A stretch of 64,000 bases of DNA, taken from assembly GCA_963556695.1 (NCBI GenBank), contig CAUWAG010000010.1, positions 5,270,001-5,334,000 of the forward strand, read 5' to 3'. The stretch comes from Anthostomella pinea (Eukaryota > Ascomycota > Sordariomycetes > Xylariales > Xylariaceae). This document shows positions 38,026 to 51,170 of the stretch, piece after piece (position 1 is the stretch's first letter; every line of letters starts with the position of its first letter). The position numbers were made by a program, and so were the translations under genes. The notes under the pieces were generated by a model that saw only the letters and a program-made list of their open reading frames with translations, was not told the DNA's origin and searched no databases.

Positions 38026-38504
38026 CTGGGCTTGTTCCTCTCGAGAATTGTGGTGAGCTGGAGTGTGTTGCAGTTAAGCCGTGACTTGGGGTCATACCTC
38101 AACAATGGTCCCTCGACGGCCACATCTTCCCCAAAATACCAGGTCAATGGATTCAAGTAACTAAAAGCCTTAGAGTGGCCCAATACAAGTTGGCAGAAGG
38201 TAATACAATTCGGTTTGATGGGCTGAGGATGTATGAGACTGGGCTTTGTAAGTACCCACTAGCACTTATTCACAGCGAATGCACAGCTCAGAGAGGACGA
38301 TCCGCTCACATATCGGGTTTGGGCAACAGCCAGCCACCAATGGCTTGGATACAATAGCATGGTGAAAAGCGACCATACCCATGTCCGGAACAAGTGGACC
38401 TCGTGTTGGCTTCTCAAATGTTGCGCAGGTAAGTTGGATGTCTGTCTGTTCGACGTCTTTACGTGTGACGTTTATTCCGACAGGGCTGAACTTACATGCA
38501 GGTG

Positions 38505-38703
38505 TATCCCCTTAACGTGAAGGTACGGCAGCAAATCCTTACAACGATCGCTACGAGGAATACAGCCAATCAAACGATGAGGATTATTTCCCCTTGTCTA
38601 GCAAGATACTTCCAGGTTCACCCAATTCCACGTGTGTGCAATGTAGCAGTAGAGAGCGCTAGTGTGTAGGGATCTGCTGCCGTACTTTCACATTAAGGGG
38701 ATA
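38505..38703. mobile_element. MITE with 34-bp inverted repeats and TA target duplication
   Basis: The left end (tccccttaacgtgaaggtac from 38507, continuing ggcagcaaatcc) and the right end (ending cattaaggggata at 38703) are inverted copies with only three transition differences over about 36 bases. The element is 195 bp (38507-38701), flanked by TA on both sides (38505-38506 and 38702-38703). That is the Tc1/mariner target duplication, so it is probably mobilised by a pogo/mariner-type transposase. It has no coding capacity. It lies in the 3' flank of the PQ-loop gene. Confidence 0.85.
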
Positions 38704-38865
38704 CAGGCCAGGTCTTTGGGACGTATTGTTTCAGCTGTAAGCGCACTATGTATTATTCGTTTTCGTATTCGTCTGTACATGAGTGATAGATCATTGACTG
38801 GTTCACTGATGGGAGATTGCTGGAGTCATGCATAGCAGGCTGAAGGTGGAAACATATCTCTTCGA

Positions 38866-39848
38866 TTAGAATGTCTTCTCTCCTAGCGGAGTCCTCCTGC
38901 CGACAGGCGTCTGCCGGCCACTGGGTGGTCGTGCCCGGTGTGGCCTCACACCGGCATAGGGCCAGTCTTGTTGTGTCCTCGCCGCCGGGGCTCGGTCGCC
39001 ATACATCATGTATTGGACTCCGATTAGGGCGTCACAGCAGGCCTGGAAGATACCGCACAGTTTGAAAGCCAAGGGTATCTCGGTGGTGGATGTGAAGAAC
39101 CAAAACATCTTCATCGCATCTCCAAACAACCAGCTCGCCAACACCGAGACACGAAAGCCCTTACATGACCGCGACTGAGCATTTGCAAAGAGCTGGGGGA
39201 GAGGCAGCGTAGCCTCCACCGAGAGGCCTATGTAGCCGATCAATGTCGAGTATGTCGAGTATATCGGTGGGAACGGAGCGAGGAGGAGCTCGAGGATTGT
39301 CAGAGCAATGAACAAGGATAGCAGCACCTGCCAATAACTGGGAAATGTGACGTTAGCCTAGGTTGCGCTGGAAGAGAGATGGCAAGTTGGACCAACGGTT
39401 TAGGGGAACGCCATCGCCAGAAGTTGTATGGTCGTCGCATGCCGGCCAGCCCATCCTGGCCGCCGGTGAAGGGGAGAGCGGCGTCGCCCCCTTTCGAGGA
39501 CGGTGACGGTCGGTGATCGAGGGCAATCTTGAGTAGGATGACTTGGATAAAGATGTTGCAGAATGACTGGACGAGCAATGCGCTGTCGTACTTGGCACCG
39601 GGCCAGTAGAAGATCCTGATTGCGCTGGTCAGTGTTGCTGCGACGAGAAAGGCCCGAGGGTCGAGGGTCGAGGCCATGTCTAACCTGAATATCGATGCAA
39701 CGAGCATGATTAGGGGAATGTCGAGAGAGAAGCCGGCACTGGACTTTGCGCGGTGCATGGAGATGGCCTGATCACTGTAGGACAGGATGGGCGACAGGAT
39801 CAAGAACACTGGCGCGGCATAGCCAGCAATGGCCGTGAAGAAGCCCAT
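38866..39848 (-). CDS. ANY1: PQ-loop repeat membrane protein, ANY1 / PQLC1 (SLC66A2)-like
   Basis: Seven-helix PQ-loop protein of the endomembrane system; yeast Any1 counteracts Neo1/Dop1 phospholipid-flippase function, so a role in lipid asymmetry is likely. Exons 39848-39685, 39615-39397 and 39337-38866 give 284 aa. The first PQ-loop-like block reads FLILSPILSYSDQAISMHRA then KSSAGFSLDIPLIMLVASIF, followed by RIFYWPGAKYDSALLVQSF and LLKIALDHRP. After a hydrophilic linker come YWQVLLSLFIALTILELLLA, a second repeat with LSVEATLPLPQLFANAQSR then GFRVSVLASWLFGDAMKMFW, and a final helix. The tail is Arg/Pro-rich (SGRQTPVGRRTPLGEKTF). The ATG at 39848 (MGFFTAIAGYAAP) is preferred over the in-frame upstream start at 39893, which adds no conserved residues. 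Confidence 0.88.
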
Positions 39849-40565
39849 CTTGGGTCGAGATATCAGATACCAGGGTCGAGATACCAGAGCCAAGGCCCAG
39901 GAAAGGGGTTGACAAGGCGCTCAGTCAAAACGTAGAAGCCAGGTCCAAGAAACGAGTGTGTTGGCGAGCCGAGCATCTGCACGCAGCACTGGGACGTTGC
40001 AAACTTAGGTACGTGATCCAAGAACCAATTGCTTCAGCTTTTCACAGCAACGATGAAGGAAAACTCGGAAAACGGCGAGTGGTGGACCGTGGACTTGGAC
40101 TTGGACTTGGGCGAGCGCGAGCCCTGTCGTAGACTCGCGGCCAAGCAAGATTTGGTGAGAAACTGAAGTATTAGGAAAATTGAACCTTGGAAATTACTTA
40201 CCTCGATGCGGCACTCGGGAGTAGCCCGGAGGCACGGACCAGGTTGACGGGTAAGGGTACCTTAGGTTAGTAGAGATCTTATCCTTATCCCCGCATTAGT
40301 GGGCGATCCCGACGCAGGTCCCTGAGGTCCGTCCCCCTTTTCGATGTTGGGTCATGGATGGCTGGGTGTTAGGTGGTGTCACAAGACGACTGTCTTTCTA
40401 CGCACAGGCAGGATGGTTTTGGGGTGACCGTAAACTCAGACAAGTATCCATTCCACAGCCGTACAACAAGGCTTATAGGCTTATTTGCACAGCATGTAGG
40501 TAGGTATCGTCCACAGTCGTTCCATCATCCATGCGCATCCCTTGGACAAACGATCTAAATCATCA
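39849..40565. other. Spacer between the PQ-loop and zinc-finger genes
   Basis: It holds the PQ-loop gene promoter and the 3' UTR of the zinc-finger gene. A short acttgg tandem run occurs at about 40090-40110. No gene recognised. Confidence 0.45.
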
Positions 40566-41620
40566 TCAAGAGTTGTCCTCAACCTCTCCCACAGCGCCGT
40601 CATCTCCATCCTCATCCTTCATCAACCCCCGCACCTCAAAGTTCGCAGCATAGACGCCGTTCAGAGCAGCGTCTCCTTCCCGTCGAGCCAGAACCTGGTG
40701 CTCATACAAATGCATGTAGATCCTGTCTTTGCTTCCCGTGGTCTTTGTGCATCCAGGCCAGGTGCAGTGATGCTTCTCGTCCTCGGGCGCACTGGGAGCC
40801 ACCGCGCTCAGCGCATCCCGGTGGTGGTCGCGGAGGTGGTGTCGAAGTTCCCGCTCACTGGCCGTGGCCACATGGCAACCAGGCCACCGGCAGGTGCTTC
40901 CGGTATGGCCCGAGCGGACGTGGTCATACCATGACCCGTAGCTCATGGTTTTGCTACATTCTGGGCAGCAACGGTCCTTCGTATGGTTGCCGCCTCTTGC
41001 ATCCGTCGGTATTCGCGCCGCCTGTTCGTTGGATGACGCCAGAGCCAGCGTCAATTCCGGACTTGCTTGCTGAAGAGCCCGAGTGACAGCCTCGCTCGCC
41101 AACATTCGTAGTTCCTGTCCGAGTCGTGTCTGGAGAACAGGCCCAACGGCATCCGGGGCAGCCAAGAGCGACGTCAACTCAAAGGCCTCCAAAACCGTGT
41201 TGTTGGCAATCGTAGGCACCGCACTTGAAAGCGTTGAAGTCAGGGCCTCGATTATCGCATGTCTGGGGTCCGGCGATGGAACGACCGAGCTCCAGTCAAA
41301 CTCCTCGTGTGGTAGGTCACTCTGAGTGTCGGAATCGGACAGTGTTTTGGTATCGAGGGGCTTGGCAGAGATGAGAGTGTAATTTCGGGTGGCAGCACGG
41401 CTCTGGGTGCCTCTGTGTCGTGGAGCGATTGTGCAGCGAGCCAAGCGAGGTGTTCGACGAAAGGGTCGCCGCTGTGGAGGAATTCGGAGATCTCGACGTC
41501 CAAACTTCCAGGGCACGAACGCGTGGCGGGACCGCAAGTGTATGCTGTGCTCCTTCCCACAATGGATCCGTCTTCCCAAGGTGCGTTGTCGGTATCGGTA
41601 ACGGTGACGGTGCTGGGTTG
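40566..41620 (-). CDS. C2H2 zinc-finger protein, 5' end unresolved
   Basis: Probable nucleic-acid-binding regulator; target unknown. The 3' exon (41321-40566) encodes an acidic segment SDLPHEEFDWSSVVPSPDP, a helical middle (about 100 aa) and a zinc-finger cluster. The cluster reads RCCPECSKTMSYGSWYDHVR with SGH, then CRWPGCHVATASERELRHHL with RDHH, then CTWPGCTKTTGSKDRIYMHL with YEH; the C-terminus is acidic (KDEDGDDGAVGEVEDNS). Upstream, a different frame looks like the true coding frame (SLDVEISEFLHSGDPFVEHL then AWLAAQSLHDTEAPRA), joined by a possible 77-bp intron at 41398-41322. That frame has no ATG before a stop, so a further upstream exon probably splices in at 41620 (cgtgtag|CAACCC). 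Alternatively, the 3' exon's frame stays open to 42152, but there it reads as Arg/His-rich, non-protein-like sequence. Confidence 0.7.
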
Positions 41621-44600
41621 CTACACGTAGCGCCGCAAGCGCATAATTGACTGCCATTTTATGCATTCGTGAGCTGCAATGCGATGAGTGAGGCGGCGGC
41701 GGCGTGCCCTGCGGCTTGAGAAGGAAGGCTGCATGCAAGTTGTGAGCGGAGGCGGCTGGTGCGGCTGGTTTCCTGAAAATTTGAAGGGACAGCTTTTGGG
41801 TTGCCAGGTGATGGATCAAGAGGTCTCCTAGGTGATAGTCACTACCAACCATAACAAAAGTGAGTACCATGTGTACTGTGCACCATAAACATGTAGAGAA
41901 GCTCGTACCAACCTGTTTGAGAGCTCGATAAATACAGCCCAGGCGGCTGGCCACTGCTGCCTGTGTTTTGTTACATCTCTCCATATACCAACTCGCAGAT
42001 GTTCTAGTTCCGCGCTCTGGTGTATTGACCCGGTAGGTAGTATCTACCTCATGCATATTACTCTGCCACCGATCGTGAAAGGATATAGGTGTACTTGATG
42101 GGACAATGCATGTAACCGAGTACCACGATGAAGTCTTCGAAAGCGAGCGCACGTGGGCCGTGGCGGCATATTAACTTCGCTCGTGACAAAAATGTTATAT
42201 ATCTCGTTTATATCACTCACTTTTATGTGCAATATAGTCTGCTGTTTTCGCCCTATCTGCGGAAGAATATCCGCACGCGGAATATAACTTGGTAATATTA
42301 CTTCGTATTGCACCCGGGGAAGCTGTTGTTGCATTATATATAATATTGCTACGAGTCCTCGTTAGCTCCCCTCCACTGCCGTCGGTTCTTAGCTGGGTGG
42401 TTGTCAAAACGAAACTTTATAGCTCGTATATGCCCATAGGAGCAGGCTGCTTAACCATTTTCTTTCGTGCCTGTACGCAAGTCCCTCCACACATTAAGCC
42501 GTAAACCTTACCCCCCTCATAGAGTTAAGAATGCTTCAATGAACTACCTGCAAGCGCACCTTCGTGTGTCTGTTAAAACTATCTTCCAGCACTTTTAATA
42601 CTACCTCACCCACTAGAATACTTCTGGTACAATTCAATATTTCAAGTCATAAAAGTGCTCCTTACACCAGGACTCGGCAATTCATGATCGATATGGATAT
42701 GACTTGAGTTCTTCCCGCTCACGAGTCACTGTATTTGGAGATGAAACTCTAAAGACCCATAGCATTAAACTGTTGCAATAATGTGTCCTGGGCGTGCATG
42801 TAGGTGAAAGGGGGAACACGTTACTATTCGGTATACTTCACATACTCGGGCCGCGAAACCCGACCGTACTTCGCGAGAGTATAAGAAGATGATTCTTATA
42901 TAATATGAAACGACTGGTTTCCTACGAATCTGTAACAGGTCACAAGCGGCAGCATGACACGCTCCCTCACTGGCTAAACCCAGCTTATCGCCTGGCAACC
43001 CGCATTTTATCACGGCAGGCGGTTTTAGTGGTTATTATACCAGAATGGTCTGTCTTAGTTTATATTATAACCTTTTTTCGAAATGGTTATGATGTTTTTT
43101 TCCTCTAAAGAGTGTCTATGTTAAGGTTCAAAGCATCCGTTCAAGTCAGGTGCATAGTGGTTACTTGGAAAACGTACCAGCACTATCCTCTTCTCATCTA
43201 CTTTTTACTCCCGGACTCAAGCACCCTGTTGGTTGGTTGCAGTTTTAAACGTCCATGGGAAGCTGTGTACCGGCGTGTCCACCAAAGTCCCAAGGACGAT
43301 GGGACATGGCAAGCGGTCCAAGATGTGTGCTAGCTACATACATTGTGGCCCCCGAAGCCAATTTAAACTTCCGTCAGGGCGAGGGTATCACGGCCTCCAG
43401 TCCCCTCCAACTTAAACGCCCGGATGGAATGGGTTGACTCATTATGCTCATAGAACCGTCGCCGCGTGTCTAAGCCTTCGAGCATCGCTGGATGTTCGGA
43501 CCGGTCGGCACCGTCACGAGCTTCACGCTGTGAGCACGTCAGAGATATATGTCTAGGAGGGATGGTCGGCCCTAGTTTCAAGGACGCAGAGACCGACCTT
43601 GCGCCACTGTTTGCTTGTTGGGAAACTGCAACGGTCGCAGCGAAGGGACTGGGCTAGAGTAGGGCGAAGACGATCTTATTGTACGAGGCCGATGTTTGCG
43701 ATTAGTGGAACCGTTGGTCGCTTACTTGTGTCATGCATTGGTTGCACGAGGAAGATGGTTGAATTCCAGACAGGGGATTTTTCAGGAAGTCTCGCTATTG
43801 TTGCCTACGGGTAAGCCATAGCGATATCATCTACCTAGACCTTGAACAGCGCCCGGTATTCCAGGCTAGCACCAGTGTGTCTTGACACTACGTCGTTGCT
43901 CCCACGGGAAGTAACACTACTTCAACTTTCCCACAGCTGGGAGTGGGTAATGCTGCATTTATGAACGCCGTCTCTGTCATGGTGCACTTCCCCATGACGG
44001 CTTCACCACATTCTCTCCTTATATCCAATCTCCTGGATTCCGCCACATCGCTGCACTTCTCACCTGGCGGGAGACGTATTGGGCCTTGACCTCTCAGCTC
44101 GATCGTGTAGGTTTGAAGATGAGACTCCATTCATGATGGGGGCTGCCCGTGGCCGTCAACTCTATCAACGCCCTTAATCAATGCCAACATAAGAGAAAAT
44201 AGCCCTTATGATTGTTGGCGTCAGCTAGGAAGCCAGATTATTGTTCAACTCGTTGATATTGAAAGACATTGGGGACGACATCAGTTGATTCGGTCATTTC
44301 AGTGCTTCCAGCCGTTATGAGGTAGGTAGACATCTGTACAGTAGTCATGCCAAGACCATGATATAGATCGAATCCTTGCCCTACCTTCTACCCAGTTGGA
44401 GCTAGGAGAACTATAGTATAAAATAGTTCGTCCGCGACTTGCCTCTAACGGGTTGTTGGTTCAGTTCATGGAGCCTGTTGCTCATGGTACCTATGTTCAG
44501 ACTGGCGCACATGAGCTCCGTGGCTGCCTCGAGGATCCAGTCAGAATCGTCAACACTCTCTTAACCTCGTAGCTAAACTCTTAACAGTTCGGGCCACGTC

Positions 44601-45115
44601 CACGCATGGCCAAGGTATGCAACGCACCTGTCTTCTTGGACGGCATGGAAGGGATCATTTTGGGAATTTCCTGCCCCGGGGGGAGGCATGGTTTCCTTGC
44701 CTTTGGCCGAACGACGACGTCGACCAGGTACCTATTCTCCTAATATATTCCCCCTACTTGACCAAGATATACCAGCATAATTACAATACAAAGTACCGGT
44801 GTTAATTCCTTCTGGTGGTTATACCAAGTCGGAAATAGTACCAAAAGTCGGGATGGGCATGCCACAACGTCAGGAAACGATGCCATCCCCCGATCGAGGC
44901 GCCATGAGGCCTTCAGGGGATGTCAGGTACCGCCGGATACAGTGGAATAGGGGTTGGGTTGTGGAACGGGACGTTAAGTGCAAATATATGAGCGGCACAG
45001 AGCAGTCCACACAGGATCAGTATCTGATGATACGAGAAGAGGCTAGACTAATCAAAGGTCGAAGCCGCAAAGAGGTATGACATATGTCGAGGCACAAAGG
45101 TCCCATGCATCAGGG
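41621..45115. other. Start of a 13.8-kb gene-free region
   Basis: No gene recognised. The first few hundred bases must hold the 5' exon and promoter of the zinc-finger gene. Patches at about 42160-42360 and 42880-43110 are AT-rich and TpA-rich, like mild RIP. A 10-bp inverted repeat (agcactttta at 42588-42597 against taaaagtgct at 42650-42659) encloses 52 bases. Confidence 0.5.
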
Positions 45116-45135
45116 CCGGTACCGGTACCGGTACC
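45116..45135. repeat. (CCGGTA)n palindromic hexamer repeat
   Basis: Just over three head-to-tail copies of the hexamer ccggta. Since ggtacc is its own reverse complement, the array is also an inverted repeat. Confidence 0.85.
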
Positions 45136-48100
45136 AGTAATGCTGTGGCAAAGCACTACATCTAGCAACTTCGTGCCATACCCATACCCATAGCCAGGAG
45201 AGTGACTAAACCCTTAATGGATTGTTCTGCGTTCGGTCAGCGCCTGGCGACCCTTAGTTAAATCTGAGCGAATATACCCGCCGCATTTTGATATAGCCGT
45301 GATGGCGCCAGCCACGACGCACTATCGAACGGAATTGCCGGAGCAAGCATCATAAGGGACTGTTCAGCCTCAATTTCAACGCGTAGATGATATGCATCAC
45401 GCTGTCTTGTGGATTTCGAGGATAGGTTTCGCCAACGCCATCGCTTTTGGCCGTATTCCCCGTTCTGGCAGTTCGTACATGACGTTCTGTAGAGTCGGCG
45501 GCACGGCGCTCTGATCAGCCGCCACGGCACGAACATGCATGAGGCAAGGAAGAGATGAGCTGCACAGGCTGACATCGCATAGAACCAAGACCTGCGAAAA
45601 CGTGGACGCCACTACCGCGGGAGTGTTATTCCCTCAATCAGACGAAAGCCGTCTAGGTAGGTATTTGGCCCTGCTACCAACAGGTTGCTGCCATCGCCGC
45701 ATTACCCTATCAAGCATTAGTTCTGCATATCTCATAACATGTGCACTGGAATGGCTCGGCTATAAGGGATAAACCGGGGCCATTGTCAGATGATCTGCCG
45801 CCGTCGAGGTCTGTGTTTCTCTGGACTCTTCCAAGCATAGACATTGGACAAAGACGGGAACCAAAAAGGATTTCGGATCAACACGGTCGGATGTATCTTG
45901 TATGCGCACACGACAGGCAGATGCCACGGTGCGACGTGACCTTGGTCATACCTGCAACCGTATCCGCCCTGTACGCAGCCTAAACAAACAATGTGTTGCC
46001 AGATAATTATTGAAACCATCTCGGTGAGCTTGATTACCGAGCTACCTAAGCACGTTACCTTCGTACCAGGGGTGACGGCAGCAGCGCTGCCATCGGCCGG
46101 GGAACTGACAGCAGGCAGCCGTCAGAATGACCCTAGACATGTTAGATTATTTATTACTAAGCTGTGCATATGGTGAAACGCACGGCCATGGCACGATGGA
46201 AGCAATGCCTGATTGCAAACACGTTTCGCTGTACAGTAGCCTGTGACTAGGAAGCATAATGCGGGAGAGTCTGGGGTTACGTGACCCTGAGGATTCAGGA
46301 GTTTCGTTGCTTGTATCTGCCGGTCCCGAGGCGTTATAAAAAGGTCGTTGGCTATTGATCCTCTCATCCGTTGCCGTCATGGACGTGGGGACGACATGAT
46401 CCCAGAAGTCAGGAGTGTAGGATTGATCGATGCATACCTTACTCTTACTATAGTACACTGCAGATGGAATGCCGGACGGAGAGTCCCTGTCTTGGCCCTT
46501 GGCATGCTTGGGTGTGCCATCCAATAACGGCTTTTCCGACCTGAAAGTTATGAAGCACAACCAACTGCGGGAGGTCGGCTGGTCGGTCGGTCGGGTAATC
46601 CCAGAAGATGGAAAGAAGAAACGTCCCAGTCTCCTGATGCCTCGATGCTCACGGCACTGGGCAGGCTGATGAAAGAACATTGCATGTGCTGGGGGCCGAT
46701 GCTTTGGGAAGGTAATAAAGTATAACGCTGACGGCTGACTGGGGGGGGGGCTTCGCCGACAGGGCCTGCCCTGGGCAATGACCGCCGCGGCTGGAAGGCT
46801 GGACTGGGACTGAGGGTCTCTGGCATCTGCGTTTGTCGCCCGGGACCGTGATATGCCCGTGCACCTATTATGGTATTTATATCGTCCGTCCATGGGTATC
46901 GAGGACGGTTTAGAATTAGACGAACTAAACGCGGGCTACCCGCTCGTGCTCGCTCTCCGAATGGTCCTTGATAAACCCGCGCATGGCAAATCGTACGATA
47001 TCTTTCTCCATCAATCAAATGAGAATGGGGAATCGCAGTACTCCAGCTGTTTTCCAGCTCTGGGACGGGACTCGGGGCCAGTGGCTCGCCGGACCCTTGT
47101 TTTCACCTACCGAACGTGGATAGGATGTTGTCTGCTCTGAAGTCTGTGCTTCTCGGCTCTTTCAGAACAATGTGTCCTGCAACCGGGCCGGCTTCTTATC
47201 CCGACGAGATGCTACAAGTAATAACCCTTGAAGGTGCCTGACTTATGTGTACGGGCAGATAGGTACTCAGATAGTGAGTGACAAGATAGTGAGTGACAGG
47301 ACAGCTGCGATCAAACATACCTCAGGAGGGGCCCGTGGTGTTGTGCATTCACAACGTCGTCAGTGGTCACCATCTTGGATCTACGGTTCTGCATCTTGTG
47401 CAACCGTGGGAACTTATCGATGCCCATCATCTGGAGACGCTTTGGCCGTTCACAAAGTGACAGGACAAACGAATGAGGGTGCCCAACCTCAGCCTCTTTC
47501 CCCAGAGCCACCAGACACACAAAGTACAACGATGATCAAAGAGTCTCAGCGGCGGGTGGCAGAGCCGTTATGATCGGCCGTCACACGTGCCGATCTGTCA
47601 TCCTGGTTCTAGCAGCCGCTGTTATGCTGTTTCAAGCTGGATGAAGGGGTCAAGCACGCAAGGCCTCCCTGCCCGGCACCGCTCTCCGGACGGGGTGGCG
47701 GATACTGCAATGTCAACAGCAAATGCGACCATCCATGCGTCTCCTCGTGGTACCTACGCAGGTATGCCGCCGGCACTCGTCAGCGGCTAGACCATTGGCA
47801 GCAGGCGGCTCCAGCCCACACTGTTCGTCTGGACTCTGCAGGGCCGATGGTCAGGGGCTGCGAGGTGCTGCCTTGGGATGCGAACCCGCAAATGGGCATC
47901 TCCCCTGGCCTGGCCTGCTCCAGCCTCCTGCACGGCCTTGGTGGCCGGGCTGCACCGGTATGCAACTACAACTGCAAGATGCAATTGTGTCTCGGCATTG
48001 CTCCTGCAGCAGCGTCCCTTTGGGGAAACTCGACGAGAAAGGAGAAAAGGGGTCCGCTAGGATGGCTCTCTGGAAACATGTTATTTATTAGTCGCCAGGC

Positions 48101-49064
48101 CTCGACGACAGCCTCAGGGTCTCCGATCCGCCGGTGTCTTGTTCGTCGCATGATAACTCGTGAGGATTCCTCGGGACCGAAGGCTGGAGTGCTAATTTAG
48201 TAGGTCCCAAGCGACAGGGCAACTAACATTTAGTCATCCGGCTAGCTCTGATGATCCTGACGAGGCTATATTTGCCCGCACTCTGGCACTTCGCGTACGT
48301 CGTCGCAGTACAGTAGAGTGCCGACACTGCTTGCTGCACTCCTCTTCACAACCCTGTCAGACATCAGGGTGGGAATCCTTCGAGATCGCATCCTGGCCCG
48401 GCACAGCCCGGCAGCGGCAGGTCAAGTCGCCCGTTCGCCGACCTTCGATCTTGCGCAGATGAGGCACAACAGCCTATTTGCCGCCCAATATTACCATATT
48501 ACCGGCGTTGGGAAGCACCGGAGGCAGTGAACCCCTTATTGAGCCTCCTATTGGCAGCCGTCCTCTTCGACCTTGCTGACCAGGGCGTCATATCATACTG
48601 CGCGGTGATGCTTCTGGGGCAGCTCTCACTGGCACTCTGGGTCTGCTACATGGCCGCAGCACATGGGCAGTTATGACCCTAGTGGGCACGCGTTCTGCAG
48701 CTGTGCTCTTCTTTATCTTGAGCCGAGCCAGGACTTCCCGCTGAACTCAACTTTGAAGGGGGCGTGAAGAATGATGTGATTACGGCCCCTGTGAGCACCG
48801 CCTGAGTGTTCCGAGGCAAAGGGCTCCAGGCGAGCGGAGGGTCAGTGGTCGGTCAGTGGCACGCAGCAGCCTCGCTGGCCAGCGGGACCGGGCCGAGGGC
48901 GCATGCCATACCTTCGCATCCAGCAGCATCCTCTTTATGTATACCAGATCCTAATAATGACGCCAGGATGCCAGGACGCCAGACCGCCAGATAGTAGAAC
49001 CTGCGACTGGGCGAAATACGCCGTACATATGCACGAGCCTGCCTGTTTCAAGCCGATCTGTTTG
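45136..49064. other. Gene-free region, continued
   Basis: No supported gene. A 248-codon minus-strand open frame (46893-46147) is the longest, but it has no recognisable domain, shares its region with long frames in other phases, and is rich in Pro/Ser/Arg. A run of ten Gs lies at 46741-46750. Confidence 0.45.
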
Positions 49065-49097
49065 AAGCCTGAAGCCTGAAGCCTGCAGCCTGAAGCC
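49065..49097 (+). repeat. (GCCTGAA)n 7-bp tandem repeat
   Basis: Five head-to-tail units, one with a C for A (gcctgca). The same gcctgca heptamer recurs in a short array at 51151-51170. Confidence 0.85.
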
Positions 49098-50127
49098 GAC
49101 CCCGGCAGCTGCCCGGCCTGTATGTACAGACCATGATGTGTTTTCTTCGGTCATGTTGTCGGTAGGTCAGATGTGCCCTATGAATAGACTCATCGTGTCT
49201 TCATCCCCACTTCAAAAGTTCACCAGTCTGCCGGGCGATGCTCTCCCGTAATGAGATACTGGCATACTGCGATGTGGTGAGTCTTGACCCGAAAGGTCGG
49301 CGACCTCGCATATGAAAATACGGGGTCTATCCACTTGGGCTCTGAGGTAATGCTCAGCTAATGCGGCTAGTGAAGGCGTTGACGATTCATCCATCTGCGC
49401 AGCGATCGTGACGGATTGATAGGCTCGGCGACTGTGGCCGCTTCCTTCAAGTTCTCACGCTGCGCTGTCACGATACTTGACCACTGCCGAGAGGATCAGC
49501 TCGCGCGAAGGATCTGCGACCAGGCTTCGAACCCTGTACTACAGTAATAGCCGGATAAACTTGCTGTGACCAACTGACCAGACTGCCAGACCAGACCATG
49601 ACGATCATAAGCAATAACTTATAAGCAATAAGCGCCCAGGCGCCGTCACAGTTGCTTCAGATGCAAACCTGTGCACCCGAAATACGTTTCACAGGAGCGA
49701 CTATGACTGTATCGACGTTGATGGTGGTCGATAGTCTGGGAGAAAACAATAGACCTCGTCACCTCGGAGAGGTGTCTCGAAGAGGAAGTCAGCGTCGTTG
49801 TAACTTGTCACTTGTAATAACCTAGTTGTCACACGGACCAAATTGGGCTCCTCTCCCTCTTCTGCATGCATCCCTGTCGCGTGGTCGAGTCCCGGGTCAG
49901 CACTGCAGGCTTCTAGAAAGAAGCCTAGAAGAGCCGAGAGGGCTGACGTAGTCAAGCTTTTGTCGCACCTGGGCATGCGCCTCTTGATTGTTATTACCGA
50001 TCAGGCAGCTGTTCCGTGGCATTTGTCTACTTTCCTGACTGTGATACCGCGCCTCTGTTCTACTCGTATCCGTATCCCGAGGCCAAACCATAGATGCTGA
50101 CGGTAGCTGGCCCTCGTGATCCCACTC

Positions 50128-50166
50128 GGGACTTGTAATAGGACTTGTAATGGGACTTGTCAATAG
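50128..50166 (+). repeat. GGGACTTGTAAT tandem repeat
   Basis: Three diverged units of 11-13 bases (gggacttgtaat, aggacttgtaat, gggacttgtcaat). Confidence 0.75.
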
Positions 50167-51150
50167 GTCACCTCTAACCACGCCCGCACTATGTGATTTC
50201 GGTAGAGCTGGCCGACCCACGACCCCGACTGTAGCCCAGCTCGCCCGGGGCCCCTGCTAGTCTTCCCTCAACATGCAACCGTGGGAGTCTTGGCGAGGCC
50301 TTCGGTGCCGAGGGTGGGGAAGAGGGGACGCCTTATGTTGGCGAAGAAGGAGCCCAAACGGGGTGTAGGTACCGCTACTACCAGACATGACCCGGCGCAT
50401 GGGGCGTGGCATCCACATTCTTTCGGCAGAGGGACGAGGAACCCTGAAGATCAGCAATGGGATTGTTGTGAGGGTTGTGACAGGGACCATCCACATGGCC
50501 CTTCGTCTCATCACGCGATCCTGGAGAGATATAAGTGATGAACGAGTTGTAGCACGGTCAGGGATCTGGGGATTTCCAAATTTATACCTCTCATCAAGAT
50601 TGTGGCATGTACCGTGCTGGTAAAGAGACAATAATAACAATCTTGGGAGCATACGATGATCTGCCACACTAAACCAATATCATCCGAGGGGGCTTTGCTG
50701 TTGCTCAATATACGTGTTACACGAGGTGAAGAGGTAGGGATCTCGCTGCGAACGGGTATCCCGGTCTTGCTCAAGCCAACTTCCAAGCCAACGTGTCAGG
50801 GTGTCAGACAGAGATCGAGCCGCAAGTTGCCCCGACTTCCCAACGTGGATGCATACGAAGTCATGGGACCTATCTCCCATCTGGTTGGGTTCTGCCTCAC
50901 AGGCCCATGGAGCGAAGAAACGTGACTCTGAGGCTTGAGCAGGCTGTCAGGAAGATGGCAACATGCCGAAGCGCCGCTGGCGGTTTTCTCGACACGGCGA
51001 GTCCAATCCCCGGTGAGGCTTGAGTCGTGACCAAGATATGACCAAAGCCACCTATGCATGAACCTGGGTGTCAAATACCGTTGAGGGTGTGATGAGCCAC
51101 GAGGTCCGTCTACGGTCTGACCCCTGAGTTCGCCCAATGTAGTAAGAACT

Positions 51151-51170
51151 GCAGCCTGCAGCCTGCAGCC
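51151..51170 (+). repeat. (GCAGCCT)n 7-bp tandem repeat
   Basis: Almost three head-to-tail units of gcagcct, a permutation of the variant heptamer seen at 49065-49097. Confidence 0.8.

Noticed and set aside
42588..42659. Small MITE
   Set aside because: Only a 10-bp inverted repeat and no target duplication seen.
46147..46893. 248-codon minus-strand open frame
   Set aside because: Longer than expected by chance, but no domain, Pro/Ser/Arg-rich composition and long overlapping frames in other phases point to local low stop density. A transcript would be needed to revive it.
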